This document shows, piece after piece, positions 1-5,040 of a DNA stretch of 7,592 bases. The position numbers were made by a program, and so were the translations under genes. The stretch's first letter is position 1. Each line of letters opens with the position of its first letter. The stretch spans positions 5,042 to 12,633 of the forward strand of contig DLGN01000298.1 of the NCBI GenBank assembly GCA_002482715.1, read 5' to 3'. Below the pieces are notes generated by a model. That model did not search any database and had not been told where the DNA came from. It saw only the letters and a list, made by a program, of their open reading frames with translations. This stretch comes from Oxalobacteraceae bacterium UBA7693. Lineage in GTDB: Bacteria; Pseudomonadota; Gammaproteobacteria; Burkholderiales; Burkholderiaceae_D.

Positions 1-248
1 CGCAACACGATAGCGGATACTTCGGCGCGCAAATCCGCTTTACGTTCAGGCTGAATTGAACCGGTAATAACCGGCCCAGAAGCCAAAGAATTATTTTGAA
101 TCGTGACATAATCTTCCGCAGTCACTTGTAGTGGTCTTTCAGCACTAGCACTGGCATTCTTATCGGATACTTTACTATCCTTCCCTCCTTGTCCACATGC
201 CGCTAAAACGAGGCATAAAGTAAGGATAAGTAAACTTGGTCGCGACAT
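1..248 (-). CDS. RND/HlyD-type efflux periplasmic adaptor lipoprotein, N-terminal part (runs off the left edge)
   Basis: Only the first 82 codons are in the window. Seen: a short hydrophobic leader ending in a lipobox (Leu15-Ala-Ala-Cys18), so the protein should be lipidated at Cys18. A low-complexity Ser/Ala/Lys/Asp linker (about 23-37) follows, then a segment like the N-terminus of membrane-fusion proteins (V60-I-T-G-S-I-Q-P-E68, then D72-L-R-A-E-V77), which precedes the biotinyl-lipoyl/hairpin part. In this family the adaptor bridges an inner-membrane RND pump and an outer-membrane channel to export drugs, metals or other compounds. The start is fixed by a GGAGG at 256-260, 7 nt upstream of ATG. 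Residue +2 after the lipid Cys is Gly rather than the inner-membrane-retention Asp. The pump genes would lie further left, outside the window, so the substrate cannot be told. Family call is fairly secure for so short a fragment. Confidence 0.8.
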   Translation of the reverse strand, partial: MSRPSLLILTLCLVLAACGQGGKDSKVSDKNASASAERPLQVTAEDYVTIQNNSLASGPVITGSIQPERKADLRAEVSAIVL

Positions 249-288
249 ATAAAAACCTCCGAAAATAGAATCAATCTTTGAACCCGCT

Positions 289-317
289 ACCATACGTAAA
301 GTTCAATACTTTGTCAC
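289..317 (-). promoter_or_regulatory. Candidate sigma-70 promoter of the efflux adaptor gene
   Basis: On the minus strand, GTGACA (317-312, 5/6 match to the -35 consensus) is separated by exactly 17 bp from TATGGT (294-289, 4/6 match to -10). Transcription would begin near 282, giving a 5' UTR of about 34 nt that carries the GGAGG. It lies between the terminator of the upstream fasciclin gene and the adaptor start, so the efflux operon is probably transcribed independently. Predicted from hexamer match and spacing only. Confidence 0.45.
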
Positions 318-421
318 TAGAACCTTACTTTGTATTGCCACAAGTGCGACAAAACAAGAATAAAAACAAAATGCTACAGAATATTCTGTAGAAAACATGC
401 TTCATTGATACTGAATACAAT

Positions 422-457
422 AAAAAAAACGACCATGAATTTTCATGGTCGTTTTTT
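422..457 (-). terminator. Bidirectional intrinsic terminator after the fasciclin gene
   Basis: A near-perfect inverted repeat: the core CGACCATGAA (430-439) pairs with TTCATGGTCG (442-451). It is flanked by 8 A on the left (422-429) and 6 T on the right (452-457), so it has a U-tract when read on either strand. It lies about 57 nt past the fasciclin stop codon (514-516) and upstream of the efflux promoter, and so insulates the two minus-strand genes. Confidence 0.85.
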
Positions 458-513
458 GTCCACTTATATTTTCATCTGCATAGAACAGAAGAAATCACCT
501 TCGATAGAATGCA

Positions 514-969
514 TTATTTTGGAATAATGACTGTATCGATTACATGAATAACGCCGTTATCAGCAACGATATCTGTCGCCGTAACATTCGCATTATCTAC
601 CTTGACACCACCAGCGGTGGACACCGTTAAGGATGCACCTTGTACTGTTTTTACTTTGCCAGCTTTGACATCAGCTGCCATCACCTTCCCTGATACCACG
701 TGATACGTTAATACAGCAGTCAGTTTTGCCTTATCTTTTAACAAAGCCTCCAGGTCTGCTTTTGGAATTTTTGCGAAAGCTGCATCAGTCGGTGCAAACA
801 CAGTAAATGGGCCTTTACCCTTTAAAGTATCCACCAAACCTGCTGCTTTCAAAGCAGTTGCCAGCGTAGTGAAATTACCCGCGCCAACTGCGGTGTCAAC
901 GATGTCTTTTGCCTGAGCCGAAAAAGTTGCTGCAATACTTAAAATGGAAGCAAGAATAATACGTTTCAT
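514..969 (-). CDS. Secreted fasciclin (FAS1/beta-Ig-H3) domain protein
   Basis: 151 residues: a Sec signal peptide (MKR, hydrophobic 4-16, predicted cleavage after A18-Q-A20) and one FAS1 domain filling the rest. Both family signature segments are present: H1 (F55-T-V-F-A-P-T-D-A-A-F65) and H2 (N138-G-V-I-H-V-I-D-T-V-I-I-P150), with the conserved Y89-H-V-V92 between them. FAS1 domains are extracellular or periplasmic adhesion/binding modules; no catalytic role is known and the ligand cannot be inferred. The length is typical for the bacterial single-domain form. The start is supported by AAGGGG (981-976) 6 nt upstream of ATG. The gene stands alone, with a terminator downstream and a 531-bp divergent region upstream containing three palindromic operators. 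Family assignment is secure; biological role is unknown. Confidence 0.93.
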   Translation of the reverse strand: MKRIILASILSIAATFSAQAKDIVDTAVGAGNFTTLATALKAAGLVDTLKGKGPFTVFAPTDAAFAKIPKADLEALLKDKAKLTAVLTYHVVSGKVMAADVKAGKVKTVQGASLTVSTAGGVKVDNANVTATDIVADNGVIHVIDTVIIPK

Positions 970-1038
970 GAAATACCCCTTAGTAGATGAATAGAATTTA
1001 AATTTACAAAATAAAAGTTGATCATCAAGCTGAATCTC

Positions 1039-1080
1039 ATTAGCGGGCTGTATGCAAATCTGAACTATTTCACCGCTAAT
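1039..1080. repeat. 8-bp inverted repeat upstream of the fasciclin gene
   Basis: ATTAGCGG (1039-1046) is exactly complementary to CCGCTAAT (1073-1080), with a 26-nt loop. It lies between the fasciclin start codon and the triple-palindrome array. If transcription starts inside the array, this would be a stem in the fasciclin 5' UTR. Otherwise it could be a protein-binding dyad. It has no U-tract, so it is not a normal terminator. Confidence 0.4.
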
Positions 1081-1113
1081 TGCGTTACTTAATTGAGGAC
1101 GCAGGCGAATAAT

Positions 1114-1167
1114 ATACCAATCAGTATAAATGTATACTGATCAGTATCATTTAATACTAATTGGTAT
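1114..1167. promoter_or_regulatory. Array of three 14-bp palindromic operators at 20-bp spacing
   Basis: Three copies fit ATACYRATYRGTAT: ATACCAATCAGTAT at 1114-1127, ATACTGATCAGTAT at 1134-1147 (a perfect palindrome) and ATACTAATTGGTAT at 1154-1167. Start-to-start distance is exactly 20 bp both times, about two helical turns, so all three sites face the same side of the DNA. The 6-bp spacers are also nearly reverse complements, so the whole 54 bp is a larger near-dyad centred on the middle copy. This is the layout of cooperative binding by a dimeric repressor or activator. The site style resembles TetR-family operators (inference). The nearest start is the fasciclin gene, 145 bp away; the dehydrogenase start is 334 bp away, so the fasciclin gene is the likelier target. 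No regulator gene is in the window. Confidence 0.75.
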
Positions 1168-1274
1168 CGATTCATTTTGTCCCGGTTTTCAACACCCTCT
1201 ATTTCATACAAAGATCGCTGTCGTCGAATCTACTTCAGTGCTAAATTAAGTGCCTAGTTAAATGTGGCCTCAAG

Positions 1275-1287
1275 TCTTGATTCAAGA
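1275..1287. promoter_or_regulatory. Dyad upstream of the dehydrogenase promoter
   Basis: TCTTGA-T-TCAAGA is a perfect 6+6 inverted repeat with a 1-nt centre, 23 bp upstream of the proposed -35 box (centre near -65). The position suits an activator site, but one short dyad could be chance and I cannot name a regulator. Confidence 0.3.
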
Positions 1288-1310
1288 GTTGATCTAAGCG
1301 CCATTTCGCC

Positions 1311-1339
1311 TTGAGTTTATAAGGGCTTAGCCGTATACT
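1311..1339 (+). promoter_or_regulatory. Candidate sigma-70 promoter of the amino-acid dehydrogenase gene
   Basis: TTGAGT (1311-1316, 4/6) and TATACT (1334-1339, 5/6) are separated by exactly 17 bp on the plus strand. Predicted transcription start is near 1346, which leaves a leader of about 155 nt before the ATG at 1501. It is the best-matching promoter in the region. Confidence 0.55.
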
Positions 1340-1383
1340 TCTGCGCGCGTGACACAATCACCGATTTTTCATCTGCTACCCGC

Positions 1384-1406
1384 TTGGTGAAAACCTGATT
1401 TACCAA
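1384..1406 (+). other. Possible leader hairpin in the dehydrogenase 5' UTR
   Basis: TTGGT-g-AAA (1384-1392) pairs with TTTACCAA (1399-1406) over 8 bp with one bulged G and a 6-nt loop. An alternative pairing exists, TCACC (1358-1362) with GGTGA (1386-1390), and it uses the same bases, so the two are mutually exclusive. It resembles no riboswitch I recognise and could be incidental. Confidence 0.25.
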
Positions 1407-1500
1407 CCAATTTTCCTTTTCATCCACTCATTTTTTTTGCGGTACTGGATCAAGCTGGCACATCTGCCAAACTGCACCATATCCGCGCGGAGCCATAAGC

Positions 1501-2532
1501 ATGACCGCCTTTGTATTCAACGAAGTCAATTTCGACAATCACGAACAAGTCGTTTTCGCCTCTGAACCTAAATCTGGCTTACGCGCCATTATCGCGGTTC
1601 ACAACACTAATTTAGGTCCTGCAATGGGCGGTTGCCGTATGTGGAATTACGCCACAGAAGCAGAAGCGGTGCGCGACGTATTGCGCCTGTCACGCGGCAT
1701 GACCTACAAAAACGCAGTTGCTGGCCTGCCTATCGGCGGCGGTAAAAGCGTGATCATTGGCAATCCAAAAACAGACAAAACACCCGCATTGTTCGAAGCC
1801 CTAGGTGAAGCTTTAGAGCGCCTCGGTGGCCGTTATGTCACCGCAGAAGACGTTGGCACTAGCCCTGCAGATATGGCGAACGTCGCCAGCAAGACTAAAT
1901 ATGTCGCTGGCTTAGGTGATCGTGGTGATCCATCCCCGTTCACAGCATTAGGTTGTTTCGTTGGAGCGCAGGCAGCAGTAAAACATCATTTCAAACGCGA
2001 TAGCTTTGATGGTTTAACAGTGGCATTACAAGGTTTAGGTCACGTTGGTTATGACTACGCTCGCCGCCTACACGAAGCTGGCGCGAAATTAGTCGTTGCT
2101 GATATCGATCAAAATTCCTTAAAGCGTGCGCAAGAGGAATTCGGCGCAATCGTGGTTGATGTCAATGCGATCTACGATGTTGAAGCCGACATCTATGCAC
2201 CATGCGCTCTCGGCGCAACATTGAACCCAGACACGATGAGTCGCTTAAAAGTAAAAATCGTTGCTGGTGGCGCCAACAACCAATTAGCGACACCAGAAAT
2301 CGGTGAAGTTTGCCGCCAAAAAGGTATTTTGTACGCACCAGATTTCGTCATCAACGCCGGTGGCATTATCAAGGTTTGCTATGAATACATGAACACGCCA
2401 GAAGATGGCATGGATGCGCATGTACGTCGTATCGGTGAGACTTTATCTGAAGTATTTGCGCGTGCTGATGCAGAAGGCGTACCGACTAGTGTGATTGCTG
2501 ATCGCTTGGCGGAAGAACGTTTCAAAAAATAA
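1501..2532 (+). CDS. Leucine/valine/phenylalanine-type amino-acid dehydrogenase (Glu/Leu/Phe/Val dehydrogenase family)
   Basis: Oxidative deamination of an L-amino acid to its 2-oxo acid with NAD+, in the cytoplasm. Seen in the 343-residue protein: the substrate domain with L38-G-P-A-M-G-G44, the lysine motif G66-M-T-Y-K70 and the glycine loop G79-G-G-K82. K70 and K82 match the substrate-carboxylate and catalytic lysines of Bacillus leucine dehydrogenase; T114-A-E-D117 supplies the catalytic Asp. The Rossmann domain has G178-L-G-H-V-G183 and Asp201 at the end of the second strand, favouring NAD+ over NADP+. A233-P-C-A-L-G and G256-G-A-N-N-Q261 are also family signatures. Length fits leucine dehydrogenase (about 350-365) rather than hexameric glutamate dehydrogenase (about 450). 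The exact substrate cannot be settled by eye. CGGAG (1488-1492), 8 nt upstream, supports the start. It has its own promoter and terminator. Confidence 0.93.
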   Translation: MTAFVFNEVNFDNHEQVVFASEPKSGLRAIIAVHNTNLGPAMGGCRMWNYATEAEAVRDVLRLSRGMTYKNAVAGLPIGGGKSVIIGNPKTDKTPALFEALGEALERLGGRYVTAEDVGTSPADMANVASKTKYVAGLGDRGDPSPFTALGCFVGAQAAVKHHFKRDSFDGLTVALQGLGHVGYDYARRLHEAGAKLVVADIDQNSLKRAQEEFGAIVVDVNAIYDVEADIYAPCALGATLNPDTMSRLKVKIVAGGANNQLATPEIGEVCRQKGILYAPDFVINAGGIIKVCYEYMNTPEDGMDAHVRRIGETLSEVFARADAEGVPTSVIADRLAEERFKK

Positions 2533-2600
2533 TTCGCAGCGCTCAGTTTATTGTTGGCCAATCAGATACTCCGTATAAACGCATCTGAGCCAACATCAAC

Positions 2601-2635
2601 AAAAAAATCCCGCAAAAATTTTGCGGGATTTTTTT
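2601..2635. terminator. Bidirectional intrinsic terminator shared by two convergent units
   Basis: ATCCCGCAAA (2607-2616) pairs with TTTGCGGGAT (2620-2629). Seven A precede (2601-2607) and seven T follow (2629-2635), so it has a U-tract on both strands. It lies 69 nt past the dehydrogenase stop on the plus strand and 35 nt past the mini-PstS stop on the minus strand. No second terminator is visible in the gap. Confidence 0.92.
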
Positions 2636-2669
2636 ATGTGCAACCAAATTCTTAACACATGAGAGCAAC

Positions 2670-3092
2670 TTAATGCGCGGTGTACACCACTTTCACACTA
2701 GCATTCACAGCACTCTTTTCCATAATGCCGATGCAGTTAGGATTTGCAGCGATCAGTTTTAATATTTCAGCAGAATCACCGACTTCTCGAGGGGCACTTC
2801 CTTTACCGCTAAAGACCAAGCGCGACCAAATTGCTTTCGCTTGGGCTTCGTTTTTCCCTAATACTTTTTCAAAGAATTCGGTACGCACTGCGCCCGAGGA
2901 GATCAACAAAGGCAATGCTTGTCCGCCGCCTGGAAATTCTTTGCTGTTGCCTAAATAAAGATCGGCGATTTGATCTTTACTTAAACTTGCGACAGCACTT
3001 TTCGAAGAGACAACGATGACGTGTTCAGCGTAGGCTATCTGCGTACCGGCTAAAATTGCCAGACCAACTAATGTCTTGGAGAGTAGTTTCAT
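2670..3092 (-). CDS. Miniature PstS-like periplasmic substrate-binding protein
   Basis: 140 residues with a Sec signal peptide (cleavage predicted after A20-Y-A22). The mature part of about 118 residues resembles the short PstS-like (PBP-like) family often annotated as phosphate ABC transporter substrate-binding protein. Landmarks: L37-S-K-D-Q-I-A-D-L-Y-L-G48, the P61-L-L-I-S-S-G segment leading to R70 and F73-F, W89-S-R-L-V-F-S-G96, P101-R-E-V and N117-P-N-C-I-G122. Full-length PstS has about 320 residues, so this is a one-lobe-sized version. No ABC permease or ATPase gene is adjacent, so a transport role is doubtful and ligand sensing or scavenging is equally possible. It lies 12 nt after the porin gene. 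Its GAGG (3102-3099) sits just past the porin stop, 6 nt before ATG, indicating an operon with probable translational coupling. Ligand unknown. Confidence 0.85.
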   Translation of the reverse strand: MKLLSKTLVGLAILAGTQIAYAEHVIVVSSKSAVASLSKDQIADLYLGNSKEFPGGGQALPLLISSGAVRTEFFEKVLGKNEAQAKAIWSRLVFSGKGSAPREVGDSAEILKLIAANPNCIGIMEKSAVNASVKVVYTAH

Positions 3093-3104
3093 GTTGGGCC
3101 TCGC

Positions 3105-4376
3105 TTAAAATACGAAATCAAGATTAACGGTAAACATCGATACTTTGCCGTCAAAACCATTTGGTTTGCCGAGCATCGATGTTTCATAGCTATAGAAGCC
3201 GTTTGATGCACCCACCGCTGGGTACTTCATTTTCGCGCGTTCTAATTGCGCCTTCAAAGCAAGATTTTTCGCGAAATCCCAACGCACGCCGACTGACATC
3301 ACATCCCGTGAAGAGTCGCCCGTACCAATATAGGACGCATTCAGATAATTCAATTGCGCCTTCACCGCTGCTGGTGCAGCAGGGCCAGCCGCTAATGTCG
3401 GTTTGGCCGCATCCGTGGAATAAGCCCCAATACCAACAAATGGCGTGAAATCACCGATGCGTTTTGCTAATAATGCATTCCATCCGGAGACACTTGCGAT
3501 CACAACGGAGTTGGTGTCACGTTTCGCCCATTCAGCTTGCGCGATCCATTCCCCATCATCATAAGTTGCACCCAAGGTGCCGATGGTTGCGGTAATCCCT
3601 GTGGTCGGTGCAACTGCGGCAATCACCGAACTACAGTTAGAACAAAGAACCGAAGGCAAAGACATCAGTGACTTTAAATTCGCTTCAACAGTAGGCGCCT
3701 GAATCGAAGCGTTATACCAAGAGTATCCGCCTCGTACGCTCCAAGAATCCTGCCCCCATTTTAAGGAGAGGCCTTTCACCCGATTCAGATCAACGTCACC
3801 ACCGGCGACACTAACCTTGGTCTTACCGAAAAATCCTTCAAGTTGTAAATTGCCAGAACCAATTTTTTTATCCCAACGTGCGGTCACGCCATCTTGGAAA
3901 GTGATTGGATTGACTTGATACATTTCAGATTGTGGGCGTGCTGTAGTTTGCGCGTAATTTAAATTACGGTAGTCCGACAGTAAGAAAATAGGTGCAACCG
4001 TACGCCCCACTTTAAAATCAATTTCAGAAGTCAAAGGGTAGGCGATATAAGCCCACTCAACTGTCGGTTTATTACTACCATCGACATCTTTTTTCGAAAT
4101 CAGTTGAACGACCGCTTTGAGTTTTCCAGTTGGATTCAAAGTTGCTTGAATTGATGCCTGGCTATCGCCATCGAAGCGCCAGTCTTTATACGACAACACG
4201 CGTTGACGTTGTTCTGTGCGGACACCAGCGACATTACTAGTTCCACGATAGGCGCCAACCGTACCGAAGCCATCAATTTTTAACCAGTCACTAAATTCAT
4301 CAGCTTGTGCCACGGGCACAGCAGTAAAGCTGGCGATACTTGCTAAAACCAGAGGATAGATGTATTGCGATTTCAT
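3105..4376 (-). CDS. Porin-like outer-membrane beta-barrel protein
   Basis: 423 residues from the ATG at 4376. The frame stays open to 4508, but the extra 44 residues would bury the signal peptide, whereas the 4376 start has AAAGGAAAG (4389-4381) in good position and begins with a classic Sec leader (M-K-S-Q..., cleavage predicted after A23-Q-A25). The mature protein alternates hydrophobic and polar residues, is rich in aromatic strand ends, and stops at F-T-V-N-L-D-F-V-F423. A C-terminal Phe of this type is the BAM recognition signature of outer-membrane barrels. A conserved-looking segment Y136-R-N-L-N-Y-A-Q-T142 may line the pore or the constriction loop. A Cys-Ser-Asn-Cys motif (245-248) lies in a hydrophobic loop region, unusual for an outer-membrane barrel. 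It is first in an operon with the mini-PstS protein, suggesting joint capture or sensing of a solute. Substrate unknown. Confidence 0.85.
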   Translation of the reverse strand: MKSQYIYPLVLASIASFTAVPVAQADEFSDWLKIDGFGTVGAYRGTSNVAGVRTEQRQRVLSYKDWRFDGDSQASIQATLNPTGKLKAVVQLISKKDVDGSNKPTVEWAYIAYPLTSEIDFKVGRTVAPIFLLSDYRNLNYAQTTARPQSEMYQVNPITFQDGVTARWDKKIGSGNLQLEGFFGKTKVSVAGGDVDLNRVKGLSLKWGQDSWSVRGGYSWYNASIQAPTVEANLKSLMSLPSVLCSNCSSVIAAVAPTTGITATIGTLGATYDDGEWIAQAEWAKRDTNSVVIASVSGWNALLAKRIGDFTPFVGIGAYSTDAAKPTLAAGPAAPAAVKAQLNYLNASYIGTGDSSRDVMSVGVRWDFAKNLALKAQLERAKMKYPAVGASNGFYSYETSMLGKPNGFDGKVSMFTVNLDFVF

Positions 4377-4531
4377 ATTGCTTTCCTTTATTTTTGTAAC
4401 CAAATGGAATAAGTCTTGGATCGTACTTAGTTGGGACAGAGACAAAAACAGCGCAGAAATAAACAGCAGAAAATCAGAAGCATCAGCAGATTCGCACACC
4501 AAAATCACATCTTTGCAACGGTGTTCAATTC

Positions 4532-4559
4532 ATACTAGCAACATTCAGAAATTCGTCAA
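4532..4559 (-). promoter_or_regulatory. Candidate sigma-70 promoter of the porin/mini-PstS operon
   Basis: On the minus strand TTGACG (4559-4554, 5/6) and TAGTAT (4537-4532, 4/6) are separated by 16 bp. Transcription would start near 4525, giving a leader of about 150 nt before the ATG at 4376. Supported by hexamer match only. Confidence 0.4.
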
Positions 4560-4841
4560 AGTTATTTCCAGATAAAAACTATCTTGGCAATTTTTTACAA
4601 CGTTTCCTTGATCTTAGGTCAAGCAAATCCAACAAGTAGCCATATAGGTGCCCATTTCTCTTACGCGATTGCGTTGATAGAGCGACGATCGCGCAAATCT
4701 CTCATCCTGTATTGAAATCATTGCTTTTTGAGATTAGCGATCATGCTAACAGGTTAAAAATGTTGCCGTGCATCATCATTTTAAGTTTAACGATGTTTCA
4801 CAAATTTCGATCGCAAATGCAACAACAAATATCTTTTATTT

Positions 4842-4870
4842 TTGATATTAGATTTGATGAGAAATACACT
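4842..4870 (+). promoter_or_regulatory. Candidate sigma-70 promoter of the sugar transporter
   Basis: TTGATA (4842-4847, 5/6) and TACACT (4865-4870, 4/6) are exactly 17 bp apart, inside the most AT-rich part of the intergenic region, which could act as an UP element. Transcription would start near 4877, upstream of both LacI-like dyads (4944-4956 and 4986-5009), so these could work as downstream operators. Confidence 0.4.
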
Positions 4871-4943
4871 TAAACCATCGCAATAAAAACAAAACAAAAT
4901 GAAAAATATCGATAAAAATCAATGAATTGCAGATGCACATCTA

Positions 4944-4956
4944 AGCGCAAAGCGCT
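4944..4956. promoter_or_regulatory. Short dyad, possible LacI-family operator
   Basis: AGCGC-AAA-GCGCT is a 5+5 inverted repeat. The AAAGCGCT portion resembles a half of typical LacI-family sites with a central CG (AAAGCGCTTT style), but the right half is degenerate. It lies about 40 bp upstream of the clearer palindrome at 4986-4997. Confidence 0.3.
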
Positions 4957-4985
4957 ACCATCACGACTCTATGCATCAAACGAAT

Positions 4986-5009
4986 GCAATCGATTGCGAT
5001 TGATTGCAA
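4986..5009. promoter_or_regulatory. LacI-type operator pair in front of the sugar transporter
   Basis: GCAATCGATTGC (4986-4997) is a perfect 12-bp palindrome with the central CG typical of LacI/GalR-family operators. An overlapping imperfect dyad, TTGCGATTGATTGCAA (4994-5009, 12 of 16 positions symmetric), follows directly. The pair ends 31 bp before the first candidate start codon of a sugar MFS gene, a classic place for a sugar-responsive repressor. No LacI gene is in the window, so the regulator is inferred. Confidence 0.5.
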
Positions 5010-5040
5010 CTAAGTAGATGACAAGAAGACAGTTCGATAA

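Larger units (their letters stand above)
970..1500. other. 531-bp gene-free divergent region between the fasciclin and amino-acid dehydrogenase genes
   Basis: I find no convincing gene here. From left to right it holds the fasciclin ribosome-binding site, a weak minus-strand promoter candidate (TTGATG at 1028-1023, 16 bp, TAAATT at 1006-1001), an 8-bp inverted repeat (1039-1080), the triple-palindrome array (1114-1167), a small dyad (1275-1287), the dehydrogenase promoter (1311-1339) and a leader of about 155 nt with a possible hairpin. The stretch 1170-1260 shows nothing I can interpret. Confidence 0.7.
4377..5040. other. 664-bp gene-free divergent region between the porin operon and the sugar transporter
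   Basis: No gene is supported here. The left part carries the porin ribosome-binding site, leader and promoter candidate. The middle (4560-4800) shows only short imperfect dyads, including CTTGA-N7-TCAAG at 4607-4623. From about 4790 to 4925 the sequence is strongly AT-rich and contains a plus-strand promoter candidate. The last 100 bp hold two LacI-like dyads in front of the transporter. Confidence 0.65.

Noticed and set aside
330..527. A 65-residue plus-strand open frame
   Set aside because: It runs through the terminator hairpin and into the end of the fasciclin gene, is Lys/Ile/Cys-rich from AT bias and has no SD.
1114..1167. A CRISPR array or plasmid iterons, considered for the triple repeat
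   Set aside because: Only three 14-bp units with 6-bp spacers, each unit palindromic, and no cas, rep or par gene nearby. An operator array fits better.
1431..1438. Eight-T run before the dehydrogenase, as a terminator
   Set aside because: No stable stem lies immediately upstream of the run; the nearest hairpin ends 24 nt earlier.
1456..1469. TGGCA-CATC-TGCCA upstream of the dehydrogenase as a sigma-54 site or regulatory hairpin
   Set aside because: The stem is only 5 bp, and the GG/GC spacing does not match a sigma-54 -24/-12 element.
4377..4508. A 44-residue N-terminal extension of the porin frame
   Set aside because: It would place a classic Sec signal peptide internally. The ATG at 4376 has a good SD and leader, and the proposed promoter lies upstream of the extension.
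4607..4623. FNR-like box (TTGAT...GTCAA)
   Set aside because: The spacer between the half-sites is 5 nt, not the 4 nt of FNR/Anr sites, and the second half is GTCAA rather than ATCAA. It is also about 80 bp upstream of the nearest promoter candidate.
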